From: Xanthomonas euroxanthea
Lineage (GTDB): Bacteria; Pseudomonadota; Gammaproteobacteria; Xanthomonadales; Xanthomonadaceae
Direction: 5' to 3'
Length of the DNA: 64,000 nt
NCBI RefSeq assembly: GCF_900476395.1
Contig: NZ_UIHB01000006.1
Location: 124,001 to 188,000, forward strand
The notes under the pieces are model-generated. The model did not search any database. It saw nothing but the letters and a program-made list of their open reading frames with translations, and had not been told where the DNA came from. Positions 45,352 to 55,651 of the stretch are shown piece after piece. The number at the start of each line of letters is the position of its first letter. The stretch's first letter is position 1. The position numbers and the translations under genes were made by a program.

Positions 45352-46124
45352 GCGCGCTGCGTGCGGTGATCGCCGAAGACGAGGCGCTGCTGCGGCAATC
45401 GTTGCTGACCCTGCTGGCGCAGGTGTGCCCGCAACTGCAGATCGTGGGCGAATGCGAGGACGGCGCCAGCGCGCTGGAAACCATCGCCACGCAGCAGCCC
45501 GATGTGGTGTTCCTGGATATCCGCATGCCCGGGCTCACCGGCATCGAGGTGGCGCGTGCACTGCGCGAAGTCAGCCCGCGCACCCAGGTGGTGTTCGTCA
45601 CCGCCTACGATCAGTACGCCATCGATGCGTTCGAACACGGCGCGGTGGACTACCTGCTCAAGCCGATCAGCCGCGAGCGCCTGCAGGCCACCTGGCAGCG
45701 CGTGCAACAGCGCGCCGCCGCCGGCCAGCCGGACGGCCAGCTGCTGGAGGCCTTGTTGCAGCGCCTGTCCGCGCGCCCTGCCGCCGCCAGCGCCGCGCCG
45801 CCGCTGGCCTGGCTCACCGCCAGCAGCGGCCGCGAAACGCGCCTGATCGCGTTGGACGAGGTGGCGTATTTCCAGGCCGATCAGAAATACACCACGGTGA
45901 TGACTGCCGCCGGCGAGGCGATCCTGCGCACGCCGCTGCGCGAGTTGCTCGACGTGCTGGACCCGCAGGTGTTCAAGCAGATCCACCGCTCCACCATCGT
46001 CAACATGAAGGCGGTCGCCTCGGTGGTGCGCGAGGACACCGGCAAGGGCCGGCTGGCGCTGCGCGGGCGCAGCGAAACGCTCACCGTCAGCCAACCCTTC
46101 ATGACCCTGTTTCGCGGCATGTAA
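45348..46124 (+). CDS. LytTR-family response regulator (258 aa)
   Basis: Receiver: acidic pair in VIAEDEALL, phospho-acceptor in VVFLDIRMPG, Lys in LLKPISRERL. C-terminal LytTR DNA-binding domain: DEVAYFQADQKYTTV, LLDVLDPQVFKQIHRSTIVNM. Partner of the LytS-type kinase directly upstream. Target genes unknown; the next gene, a small lipoprotein 36 bases downstream, may be in the same unit. Confidence 0.94.
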   Translation: MSALRAVIAEDEALLRQSLLTLLAQVCPQLQIVGECEDGASALETIATQQPDVVFLDIRMPGLTGIEVARALREVSPRTQVVFVTAYDQYAIDAFEHGAVDYLLKPISRERLQATWQRVQQRAAAGQPDGQLLEALLQRLSARPAAASAAPPLAWLTASSGRETRLIALDEVAYFQADQKYTTVMTAAGEAILRTPLRELLDVLDPQVFKQIHRSTIVNMKAVASVVREDTGKGRLALRGRSETLTVSQPFMTLFRGM

Positions 46125-46159
46125 TTCCCCCGATCGCATCGACTGAAAGGATTGCTGAT

Positions 46160-46531
46160 ATGCGCCTGATCGCCTCCCTCGTGTATTGCCTGCTGGCATT
46201 GGCCGGTTGCCACGACCGCAACGGCACCACCTCCATCACCCGCGCCACCAGCAATGGCCAGGACGTGCTGTTCAGCAAGACCCTGGCCACTGCCACCGAT
46301 CTCAATGTGCACTGCCTGGCCAGCAGCAGCGGCCGCTGCCATTACCTGGTCTACGAGGACCACTGCGCTGCGTCTGCCGCCGGGCATGCCGCGGGCACGC
46401 CGGCCTGCGCACGCAGGACCCTGGACAGCTTTGCGCTGGCACCCGGGCAGGTGCGCGAGCTGCACGGCATCCCGCGTCAGGCGCGCACCTGCGTGGATAC
46501 CAGCGCGCCCGGCGCCGATTGCCATGGCTGA
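46160..46531 (+). CDS. small Cys-rich lipoprotein (123 aa)
   Basis: MRLIASLVYCLLALAGCHDRNG has a lipobox LAGC with Cys17 as lipidation site. The mature part is short with several Cys (VHCLASSSGRCHYLVYEDHC, PACARRTLDSF, RTCVDTSAPGADCHG), probably disulfide-bonded in the periplasm. No family recognised. AAAGGATTGCTGAT precedes the ATG. Possibly co-transcribed with the two-component pair. Confidence 0.75.
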   Translation: MRLIASLVYCLLALAGCHDRNGTTSITRATSNGQDVLFSKTLATATDLNVHCLASSSGRCHYLVYEDHCAASAAGHAAGTPACARRTLDSFALAPGQVRELHGIPRQARTCVDTSAPGADCHG

Positions 46532-46693
46532 GCCGGGCGTCTGACGCCGGAACTGGCGCAACGACGCTTCATCCCTGTCGTGAGGCAGGGCGCAACCGGA
46601 CGCAAGCCTGAATACGCACTGACGATCAGCGGCCGCTTCTGCGATCATTGCCGGCTTGTTGCCGGTTCACGGCGTCCTCACAGTCAGGCTCTC

Positions 46694-48289
46694 ATGTCCG
46701 AACAATCGCTACGCCGCGACGTTGGCCCCTTCGCCCTCATGCTTACCGGCCTGGGCTCGATCATCGGTTCCGGCTGGCTGTTCGGCGCCTGGCGCGCCGC
46801 CGGCCTGGCCGGCCCCGGTGCGATCTGGGCCTGGATCCTGGGCGCGGCGATCATCACCACCATCGCGCTGTCCTACGCCGAACTGGGCGCGATGTTCCCC
46901 GAGTCCGGCGGCATGGTGCGCTACAGCCATTACTCGCACGGCTCGCTGGTGGGCTTCATCGCCGGCTGGGCCAACTGGATCGCGATCGTCTCGGTGATCC
47001 CGGTCGAGGCCGAGGCCTCGGTGCAGTACATGGCCTCCTGGCCATGGGCCTGGGCGCAGGGCCTGTATGTGCAGGCACCCGGCGGGGCGGGGGAGTTGTC
47101 GGTGCCCGGCCTGCTGATCTCGGCGGTGCTGGTGCTGGTGTATTTCTTCCTCAATTTCTGGAGCGTCAAGCTGTTCGCGCGCTCCAATACCCTGATCACC
47201 GTGTTCAAGCTAGTGGTGCCGGCGGCAACCGGCGTGGCCCTGATCGCCAGCGGCTTCCACAGCGAGAACTTCAGCGTCGGCATCCACGGCGATGCGCACG
47301 TGATCGACCTGGCCGCGGTGCTCACCGCAGTGGCTACCGCCGGCATTGTCTTCAGCTTCAACGGCTTCCAGAGCCCGGTGAACCTGGCCGGTGAAGCGCG
47401 CAACCCGGGGCGCAGCATTCCGTTCGCGGTGCTGGGCTCGATCGCGCTGGCCACGGTGGTCTACGTGATCCTGCAGGTGGCCTACATCGGCGCGGTGCCG
47501 CCGGACCTGCTGGCCAAGGCCGGCTGGCACGGCATCGACTTCCGCTCGCCGTTCGCCGAGCTGGCCATCATCGTCAACCTGCATTGGCTGGCGATGCTGC
47601 TGTACATCGATGCCTTCGTCAGCCCCAGCGGCACCGGCATCACCTATACCGCCACCACCGCGCGCATGGTCTACGGCATGGAAAAGAACGGCACCATGCC
47701 GTCGGTGCTGGGCAAACTGCACCCGGTCTGGGGCGTGCCGCGCATGGCGATGTTCTTCAACCTGGCGGTGTCGTTCGTGTTCCTGTTCTTCTTCCGTGGC
47801 TGGGGCACGCTGGCGGCGGTGATCTCGGTGGCGACCATCATCTCCTACCTCACCGGCCCGATCAGCGCGATGGCGCTGCGTCGTCATGCGCCCGAACTGC
47901 ACCGCCCGCTGCGCATCGCCGCGCTGCCGGTGCTGGCCGGTGTGGCCTTCGTGATGGCCACCGAGCTGCTGTACTGGGCGCGCTGGCCGCTGACCGGCGA
48001 GATCATCCTGCTGATGGTCGTGGCGCTGCCGGTGTACTGCTACTACCAGGCCAAGCAGGGCTGGCCGGATCTTGGCCGCAACCTCAAGGGCGCGGCCTGG
48101 ATGATCTGCTACCTGCCGACGATCGCGTTGCTGTCCTGGGCCGGCAGCAGCGACTTCGGCGGGCATGGCTACCTCAGCTATGGCACCGATCTGGCCGTGG
48201 TCGCGGTGGTCGGGGCGGTGTTCTACCTCTGGGGTGTACGCAGCGGTTGGCGTACGCCGTCGGTGGAGAAGGCCGTCGCGCAGGCGTAA
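46694..48289 (+). CDS. APC-family amino-acid permease (531 aa)
   Basis: Start MSEQSLRRDVGPFALMLTG. About 12 to 14 membrane helices; helix 1 carries the family's substrate/ion motif GLGSIIGSGWLFG. Then YAELGAMFPESGG, FNGFQSPVNLAGEARNPGRSIP and TYTATTARMVYGM, all APC-type. Substrate is not clear; aspartate/proton or polyamine symport are options. Followed by a hairpin terminator. Confidence 0.9.
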   Translation: MSEQSLRRDVGPFALMLTGLGSIIGSGWLFGAWRAAGLAGPGAIWAWILGAAIITTIALSYAELGAMFPESGGMVRYSHYSHGSLVGFIAGWANWIAIVSVIPVEAEASVQYMASWPWAWAQGLYVQAPGGAGELSVPGLLISAVLVLVYFFLNFWSVKLFARSNTLITVFKLVVPAATGVALIASGFHSENFSVGIHGDAHVIDLAAVLTAVATAGIVFSFNGFQSPVNLAGEARNPGRSIPFAVLGSIALATVVYVILQVAYIGAVPPDLLAKAGWHGIDFRSPFAELAIIVNLHWLAMLLYIDAFVSPSGTGITYTATTARMVYGMEKNGTMPSVLGKLHPVWGVPRMAMFFNLAVSFVFLFFFRGWGTLAAVISVATIISYLTGPISAMALRRHAPELHRPLRIAALPVLAGVAFVMATELLYWARWPLTGEIILLMVVALPVYCYYQAKQGWPDLGRNLKGAAWMICYLPTIALLSWAGSSDFGGHGYLSYGTDLAVVAVVGAVFYLWGVRSGWRTPSVEKAVAQA

Positions 48290-48347
48290 GCGCCTGCTTG
48301 CTGACAACGGATCGACCGGGCGCCGTCTCCAGGCGCCGCAAACGACG

Positions 48348-48372
48348 ACGGCCGGTGCACTGCACCGGCCGT
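48348..48372 (+). terminator. hairpin after the APC permease
   Basis: 12-base arms ACGGCCGGTGCA and complement separated by one base, followed by TCTTGTTGG. 58 bases past the stop. Weak T-run. Confidence 0.55.
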
Positions 48373-48531
48373 TCTTGTTGGTCGCTACGCACGCCGGTGC
48401 AGCGATTGGCACTGCCTTGGCAGCGCACGCCCTGGAGCGATCAGATATCGAGCCGATCAATCCGCCTGTTTTCGCTCGGCGCGCCGCATTGCCGATGCCC
48501 TGCGGCAACCACCGCATCCATCGCTTGACCG

Positions 48532-49161
48532 CTACGCCAGTGTCGCCGCTGCGCTATGGGTATTGGTATTGGTCACCAGCCGTGGCGCACCATCGAAGCG
48601 GTCCAGATCGCGCAACAACTCGGTGTAGCGGCGCAGCCGCCCCATCTCGCGCATGTTGACGATGTCCTCGTGGCGCAATTCGCGCCTGGAACTGACCTCC
48701 TGCTTGTAGCGCAGCACTTCCGGGTAGCGACGGGTCATGTCCAGCGCATCGGCCACGCACTCGACCGAGTCGGCATCCGGTGTGAGCCGCGCGCGGCTGT
48801 TGAAGGCGCGCAGCCAGCGTTCGAAACCGGCGCTGTGATCGAACAGATCGGCGATGTACCACATGACGAACAGGATCGAGGCCCACGAGGTAAAGATGAT
48901 CACCACGCGGCTGAAGGTGAGGTGGTAGTCGTTCTGCCACAGCTGATGGGTGATCACGCCCAGCAACACCAGCGAGATCGCCTGCCAGCCGATGATCGAG
49001 GCGATCACCCATTGTTTCTTGGCCACTTTGAGCAGATTGAGCTCCTGGTCGAGCTGGTCGTCGGTTTTCTCGCGCCAGTGCGCGACCTGCTCGTCGAAGG
49101 GGAGTCGATGGAGTGCGTTGTCCTGCAATAGCAGGCCCAAACCCTGGAACAAAGCGATCAT
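48532..49161 (-). CDS. small two-helix membrane protein (209 aa)
   Basis: Start MIALFQGLGLLLQDNALHRLPFD with AGGAGCTTGTC upstream. Two membrane helices (WVIASIIGWQAISLVLLGVITHQL and VVIIFTSWASILFVMWYIADLF). A soluble C-terminal helical region follows (RRYPEVLRYKQEVSSRRELRHEDIVNMREMGRL). No family recognised. Monocistronic. Confidence 0.8.
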   Translation of the reverse strand: MIALFQGLGLLLQDNALHRLPFDEQVAHWREKTDDQLDQELNLLKVAKKQWVIASIIGWQAISLVLLGVITHQLWQNDYHLTFSRVVIIFTSWASILFVMWYIADLFDHSAGFERWLRAFNSRARLTPDADSVECVADALDMTRRYPEVLRYKQEVSSRRELRHEDIVNMREMGRLRRYTELLRDLDRFDGAPRLVTNTNTHSAAATLA

Positions 49162-49706
49162 GACAAGCTCCTGACGGATGGCTGGTACGAACGACTTGCT
49201 GCGCCCGGCAAAGCGCCGGTGCCCTGGAGCGGCCGGGCAATGGCTGGCAGTGATGCAGGCCGGCGCTCGGACTGCCCTAGTTCTAGCACTTTCGCTGTGC
49301 ATGGCAATGCCTGCTGCGATCCGATGAGCGGCAAATCCTGCGCACCTGCGCACAAATCGCGGTATTCAGGCGGTTCGCAGCGTTTGCCGGACGACTGCAG
49401 CGCCAGTGCGTGGTCATTCTTGCTGCACTGCACACTCGCGCTTGCGTGCATGCATCCGTAATCGAGGAGGGTGCGACCGGCGCGCAATCGATTCCGGCGT
49501 GCAGGTCGCGTGAGCGCCGCGCACGCATCCATGCGGCGCAAGGTCCGGCGACAGGCGGGCAAGCGCCCGTCGAGACGGTCGATGCGCATGGGGGGACGAG
49601 CAGCGAACACAGAGCCGCCTTTCACCAATCCCGAATCCCGAATCCCCAATCCCAGCCCCTCACGGCCACGACGCGGTCTTGCAGCGGGCTGGGTATGCTC
49701 GCATGC
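49162..49706. other. divergent intergenic region (545 bp) with G-rich repeat
   Basis: Between the membrane protein (minus) and the oxygenase (plus). The only structured element is the CCGAATCCC-type repeat at 49626-49656, 50 bases before the oxygenase ATG. No protein-like frame. Confidence 0.5.
49626..49656. repeat. telomere-like G-rich repeat (four G-runs on the minus strand)
   Basis: Plus strand reads CCAATCCCGAATCCCGAATC then CCCAATCCC. The minus strand has four runs of 3-4 G separated by ATT or ATTC, fitting the G-quadruplex rule. A close relative occurs at 59704-59734. Both lie within ~80 bases upstream of a start codon. Confidence 0.75.
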
Positions 49707-50633
49707 ATGTCAGCCGTCCTGCGTACCCTCACTGCCCCTGCCGCCAGACAGATCCATCGCTGGGTGCTGGGCGCGTTTCCGCGTGGCCAGAGCTCCATCG
49801 ACTACGACCAGCCCCTCGGCGATCCCGGCATCTTCGGGCCCGACAGCGTCACCTGGCGGGTGCATTCGGAATTTCCCGGCATGTTGTCCGGCGGATTGTG
49901 CGCCTTGATGCTGCAGTTGCTGCATCCACGCGCGTTGGCCGGGGTCTACGACCATTCCAACTTCCGCGCCGACCTGATCGGGCGGCTGCGGCGCACCACC
50001 AATTTCGTTGCCGGCACCACCTATGCCCCGCGCGCCGAGGCCGAGCAGTTGATCGCCCGCGTGCGCAGCATCCATGCGCATATCCACGGCCACACCGCCG
50101 ACGGCGTGCCCTACGACGCCAACGACCCGCAGTTGCTGACCTGGGTGCACGTCACCGAGGCCTACGGTTTTCTGCAGGGTTGCCGACGCTATTGCCGCGA
50201 CGTGCCGGCAAGCATCGCCGACCGCTACTACGACGAAGCGCGACGTGTCGCCGAAGCGCTGGGCGCGGCCGATGTACCCGCCAGCGAGGCGCAGGTCGAT
50301 GCCTATTTCGCCACCGTGCGCGGGCAGTTGCGCATGGACACGCGCTCGCGCGAGGTGCTCGACATCCTCACCAGCATCCAGTTGCCGGTGCCGGCGGCCG
50401 GGCTGTCGCGCGGCGTGTTCCTCGGTGCCGGTACCGCCCTGTTGCCAGGCTGGGCCAGCGACATGCTCGGCCGCACCACCACCCAGCGCGCACAGGCACA
50501 TGCGTCGGCACGGTTGCTGCGCAGCCTGTCGCCACTGTTCCGTACTGCGCTACGCGATGGGCTGTCTGCACGCGCGTGCCGTCGCATGCAGCTGCCGCAG
50601 GCGATGTTGCTGGAGTGGCCCGGGCAGCGGTGA
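49707..50633 (+). CDS. MpaB/latex-clearing-type oxygenase, DUF2236 (308 aa)
   Basis: Start MSAVLRTLTAPAARQ (an ATG 12 bases upstream is in frame). Core: FGPDSVTWRVHSEFPGMLSGGLCALMLQLLHPRALAGVYDHS, then RLRRTTNFVAGTTYAP, and LLTWVHVTEAYGFLQG. The Arg-...-WVH pattern is that of the DUF2236 haem-binding family (mycophenolate MpaB', rubber oxygenase Lcp). Substrate unknown, haem binding inferred. No signal peptide. Confidence 0.85.
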   Translation: MSAVLRTLTAPAARQIHRWVLGAFPRGQSSIDYDQPLGDPGIFGPDSVTWRVHSEFPGMLSGGLCALMLQLLHPRALAGVYDHSNFRADLIGRLRRTTNFVAGTTYAPRAEAEQLIARVRSIHAHIHGHTADGVPYDANDPQLLTWVHVTEAYGFLQGCRRYCRDVPASIADRYYDEARRVAEALGAADVPASEAQVDAYFATVRGQLRMDTRSREVLDILTSIQLPVPAAGLSRGVFLGAGTALLPGWASDMLGRTTTQRAQAHASARLLRSLSPLFRTALRDGLSARACRRMQLPQAMLLEWPGQR

Positions 50634-50743
50634 GTGCGGGTGCCTGCCTGGAGTGCAAGGCAATGGCGTCATGCGGAGGATGGTGCGCCGTGTGGCCGTA
50701 CCCTCGCCCCATGCACTCCCCCGAGGGGTGAGGGACCGGTCTG

Positions 50744-52849
50744 CTACCAGATCCGCACCCGCTGCTCGGGCGGCAGATACAACTGCTGGCCCGGCTGCAC
50801 ATCGAATGCCGGATACCAGGCATCGAGGTTGCGCACGGTCTGCGCGCGGAAGCGTCCGGGTGCGTGCACGTCGGTGAGCACGGCGTTGCGTAGCGCCGCG
50901 TCGCGGTACTTGCCGCGCCAGGCCTGCGCAAAGCCCAGGAAGAAGCGCTGGTCCGGGCTGAACCCGTCGATGGTCTGCGGCTGCTTGCCCTGCAGCGACA
51001 GCTGATAGGCGTCGTAGGCGGTCGCCAGGCCGGCCACATCGGCGATGTTCTCGCCCAGCGTCAGCTTGCCGTTGACGTTCAGATCGTCGAACGGCTTGTA
51101 GGCGCTGAACTGCGCTGCGAGCGCATCGCCGGCGGCTGCGAATTTTTTCAGGTCCTGCGGCGTCCACCAGTTGTGCAGCTCGCCATGTTCGTCGAACTGC
51201 GCGCCCATGTTGTCGAAGCTGTGGCTGATCTCGTGGCCGATCACCGCGCCGATGGCGCCGTAGTTCACCGCATCGTCGGCTGCCGGGTCGAAGAACGGCG
51301 GCTGCAGGATCGCCGCCGGAAACAGCAGGCGGTTTTCCAGCGGCACGTTCAGTGCGTTGACTTCCTGCGGAAGCAGATACCACTCGCGGTGATCCACGGC
51401 CTTGCCCAGCTTGGCCAGATTGCGCCGGTACTCGAACAGCTCCGAGCGCTGCACATTGCCCAGCGCATCGTCGCGGCGCACGTCCAGCCCGCTGTAGTCG
51501 CGCCAGGTCTCCGGATAACCCACCGCCACGGTCAGCCCGGCAATCTTGGCCTTGGCATGCTGCTTGGTTTCCGGACTCATCCACGCCAGCGCGTCGATGC
51601 GCTTGCCGAAGGCGGTGACGATGTTCTTGACCATCTCCTCGGCACGGGTCTTGGTCTGGGCACTGACGTACTTCTGCACATAGCGCTGGCCCACCGCTTC
51701 GCCCAAGGCTGCGTTGGTGGCGTCGATGCCGCGCTTCCAGCGCTGGCGTTGTTGCGGCGTGCCTTCCAGCGTGGTGCCGTAGAACGCAAAGCGTTCGTCG
51801 GCGAAGGCCTTGGACAGGTACGGCGAGGCGCGGTCCAGGGCGCGAAAGCTCAGGTAATCCTTCCAGGTCTGCAGGGGCTCGGAGCGCACCAGCGCCGACA
51901 GGCCGGTCACCGCACCGGGCTGCCAGACGATGAAATCCTGCTGCGCCTTCAGGCCGGCCGCTTCGAAGAACGGCGCCCAATCCAGGCCAGGCGCATTACG
52001 CGCGAAATCGGCCTGTTTCCAGGCATTGGCGCCGGCCTGCACGTTGTTGGTCTGTTCGGCGGTGGCGTGCACGCGCGCCATCGCGGTTTCCAGGGCCAGG
52101 ATGCGCTCGGCCCTGGCTGGCGCGTCGGCGATGCCGGCCAGTTCCAGCAGCTTGACGATGTGCGCGCGGTAGGCCTCGCGCATCTGCGTCATGCGCCCGT
52201 CGTCCAGATAGAAGCTGCGGTCCGGCATGCCCAGGCCGCCCTGCACCAGATACGGCACGTAGCGGCCGGGGTGATGCAGATCCTGCGAGATCCACAGGCC
52301 GAACAGCCGGTCGGTATAAAAATTGGTGGAGTTGAGCAGGTCCACATCGGCGCGCAGCTGGCCGCCCAGGGTGCGCGCCAGCGCCTGTTTGTCGTCCAGC
52401 TGCGCGATGGCGTCCAGTTCCGGTTGCACCGGGCGCACGCCCTTGGCCTCGATCCCGGCTTCATCCATGTAGGCGGCGTAGTAATCGCCGATCTGCTTGT
52501 CTTCGCCGGTGACGCGGTCGTTGGCAGCGGCGCCTTCGATGATGTCGCGGCTGTGCTGCTCGGTTTCGATCGCGATGCCGACGAAGCTGTTGAAGCTGGA
52601 GCGGTCGTCCGGGATCTGGGTGGTCTTGACCCAGTTGCCGCTGGCGTAGCTGAAGAAGTCGTCGCCCGCCGCCACGCTGCGGTCCATGCCCGCCGCATCG
52701 AAACCGAAATCGCCCAGCTTGGGCGTGGTGGGCGTGGCCTTGGCGTGCGTCGTCGTTGCCGGTGAGGCGCCATCGCGGTGGCACGCGGCGGTGCTCAGCA
52801 GGGCAGCCGACAGGGCAGCGATCAGGACAGGACGGTGCAGAAGAGCCAT
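50744..52849 (-). CDS. M13 family metallo-endopeptidase (701 aa)
   Basis: Signal region MALLHRPVLIAALSAALLSTAAC; Cys23 may be lipidated but the lipobox is weak. Mature neprilysin/PepO fold. Zinc site HEISH (in GAVIGHEISHSFDNMGAQFD), downstream Glu in LGENIADVAGLATAYDAY, substrate-binding NALNVPLENRLLFPAAI, C-terminal ending VRIW. Full family length. It degrades oligopeptides in the periplasm. The frame is open upstream, but ATG 52849 best precedes the signal. Confidence 0.93.
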   Translation of the reverse strand: MALLHRPVLIAALSAALLSTAACHRDGASPATTTHAKATPTTPKLGDFGFDAAGMDRSVAAGDDFFSYASGNWVKTTQIPDDRSSFNSFVGIAIETEQHSRDIIEGAAANDRVTGEDKQIGDYYAAYMDEAGIEAKGVRPVQPELDAIAQLDDKQALARTLGGQLRADVDLLNSTNFYTDRLFGLWISQDLHHPGRYVPYLVQGGLGMPDRSFYLDDGRMTQMREAYRAHIVKLLELAGIADAPARAERILALETAMARVHATAEQTNNVQAGANAWKQADFARNAPGLDWAPFFEAAGLKAQQDFIVWQPGAVTGLSALVRSEPLQTWKDYLSFRALDRASPYLSKAFADERFAFYGTTLEGTPQQRQRWKRGIDATNAALGEAVGQRYVQKYVSAQTKTRAEEMVKNIVTAFGKRIDALAWMSPETKQHAKAKIAGLTVAVGYPETWRDYSGLDVRRDDALGNVQRSELFEYRRNLAKLGKAVDHREWYLLPQEVNALNVPLENRLLFPAAILQPPFFDPAADDAVNYGAIGAVIGHEISHSFDNMGAQFDEHGELHNWWTPQDLKKFAAAGDALAAQFSAYKPFDDLNVNGKLTLGENIADVAGLATAYDAYQLSLQGKQPQTIDGFSPDQRFFLGFAQAWRGKYRDAALRNAVLTDVHAPGRFRAQTVRNLDAWYPAFDVQPGQQLYLPPEQRVRIW

Positions 52850-52962
52850 GCGGTGCAACTCGGAAACGAAAAACAGACATACCAGTGTAAATTGCCACCG
52901 TCGCCACGTCCCCACGCAAGGCAGCGCGCCGCCGCCGTGGCCGCCCTGCGGACACGCGCGGT

Positions 52963-53658
52963 TCAGCGCCGGCGCTGGTACCAGAAGCCCAGGGCATCGC
53001 GGGTCTGCAGCATGCCTCGCCCACGCCACAGGAAGCGCAACAGCAGGCCCAGGTGCTCGCGCTTGGAAAAGCTGCGCAGCTTGCGGTCGGAGGTGTGCAC
53101 GGTCTGGCGCAGGATCACGAACCGCCCGCAGCGCGCCAGCGCGCGGCTCAATGCCACGTCTTCGCCGGCGTAGTAACGCGTATCGAAGCCGCCGGCGCTG
53201 ACGAATGCGGCGCGCGTGCAGAACAGGAAGCAGCCCGGTGCGATGCCGCCGAGACGGAACAACCCGCCGAAGATCGCCTGCGCCATGCGCTCGAACCACA
53301 CGCGCCTGCCCTGCAGATGCACCTGCGCGCCACCGCCGGCGGCGCCGGCATCCAGCGCCGCCAGCGCGGCGCCGACCACCTGCGGGTTCACCAGCGTATC
53401 GGCGTCCAGAAACAGCAGGCGATCGCCTTGCGCCTGCTGCGCGCCGGCATTGCGGGTGGCGGCGATATGGCGCAATTGCACCTCCAGCACCTGCGCACCG
53501 GCCGCACGCGCGATGGCGGCGGTGGCGTCCTCGCAGGCATCGGCCACCACGATCACCTCGTAGTCCAGCTGCAGGGTCTGCGCACAGGCGTGCAGGCACT
53601 GCAGCGTCTGGCCGATCAGCGCGGCCTCGTCATGGGCGGGGATCACGAAGGACAGCAT
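52963..53658 (-). CDS. glycosyltransferase family 2 protein (231 aa)
   Basis: GT-A fold starting LSFVIPAHDEAALIGQTLQC; DXD-type LLFLDADTLVNPQ; acceptor region GGIAPGCFLFCTRAAFVSAGGFD and YAGEDVALSRALARC. ATG at 53658 begins exactly at the fold; an ATG at 53706 would add 16 residues. No membrane helix is obvious beyond a C-terminal LGLLLRFLWRG. Donor and acceptor unknown. Confidence 0.88.
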   Translation of the reverse strand: MLSFVIPAHDEAALIGQTLQCLHACAQTLQLDYEVIVVADACEDATAAIARAAGAQVLEVQLRHIAATRNAGAQQAQGDRLLFLDADTLVNPQVVGAALAALDAGAAGGGAQVHLQGRRVWFERMAQAIFGGLFRLGGIAPGCFLFCTRAAFVSAGGFDTRYYAGEDVALSRALARCGRFVILRQTVHTSDRKLRSFSKREHLGLLLRFLWRGRGMLQTRDALGFWYQRRR

Positions 53659-53777
53659 GGCAGGACGCGTCACTCCGATGGCGGTGAGGCCCAGTGTGCG
53701 AGCCATGCCGGTGCGATGGCGTGAGCGCACCGGCATCGCCGGGCCACCGCGGCGGCGTGCGCTTCCACGCGCACCGC

Positions 53778-54773
<996 letters not shown>

Positions 54774-54990
54774 GGTGGAGAAAACTCCGTGCGGCAAGGA
54801 AGGCAGGAAGAAGGATGCAGCGGCGTGCGTTAGCGCGATGTGGCCCGGGCGACGATGCGCGAGCAGGCCGGCATTGGGCCCGACATCACGCACCGAACGC
54901 GCGCTGCGACCGAACAACCCGCACATGTCAGCAGACCAGGGCCCACTGCCATGCACGGGTGTCGTGACGCGGACGCTACCAGCTACCGCG

Positions 54991-55560
54991 TCAGCCCTTG
55001 AGCTTGCCGGCGAACTCGGCCACGCGCTTGCCGAGCAACTTGGCGGTTTCCAGATCGCCGCTGCGTGGCGCTTCTTCCGGCGAGGCATCGGAGGGCGAGA
55101 TCGCCAGCGCGCCTGCCGAGCCGGCGGTCCAGTTGATGTCCTGCGGACCGTGCGCCTTGGTGTTGGCCGGCAGCAGACCGGTACCGACCCAGACCTGGCC
55201 GTGCTGCTGCGACAGCGTCCAGAAATACTGGATGGTGGCGTACTTGTCGCCGTTCACCGAGGCCGAGTTGGTGAAGCCGGCTGCGATCTTGTCCTTCCAG
55301 GCCTGCGCAAACCACGGCTTGGAGCTGGCGTCGGCAAACTTCTTGAACTGCCACGCCGGCCCGCCCATGTAGGTGGGGCTGCCGTAGACGATGGCGTCGG
55401 CGGCACCGATCGCCTCCCAGGCGTCGTCGGGCAGGTTGCCGTCCTGGTCGATGCGGTACAGCGTGGCCTCGCCGACACTGGCGGCGCCGGCATGCACGGC
55501 TTCGGCCAGCTTGGTGGTGTGGCCGTAGCCGCTGAAATAGATGATGGCGATCTTGCTCAT
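54991..55560 (-). CDS. flavodoxin-family NAD(P)H oxidoreductase (189 aa)
   Basis: Start [22 protein letters not shown] with FMN phosphate loop SGYGHTT. Second and third FMN loops [19 protein letters not shown] and [12 protein letters not shown]. WrbA/flavodoxin-2-like size. Divergence from the AKR gene of 217 bases on the same strand; co-transcription unclear. Electron donor role unknown. Confidence 0.9.
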   Translation of the reverse strand: MSKIAIIYFSGYGHTTKLAEAVHAGAASVGEATLYRIDQDGNLPDDAWEAIGAADAIVYGSPTYMGGPAWQFKKFADASSKPWFAQAWKDKIAAGFTNSASVNGDKYATIQYFWTLSQQHGQVWVGTGLLPANTKAHGPQDINWTAGSAGALAISPSDASPEEAPRSGDLETAKLLGKRVAEFAGKLKG

Positions 55561-55651
55561 GCGCAGTCCTGTGGTCGGGGGGAGCCGATTGTGACCACAC
55601 ATGCCGTGTCAGGTTAATGACCATCGACGGGACGTACTGTTGCCGGGCTCA

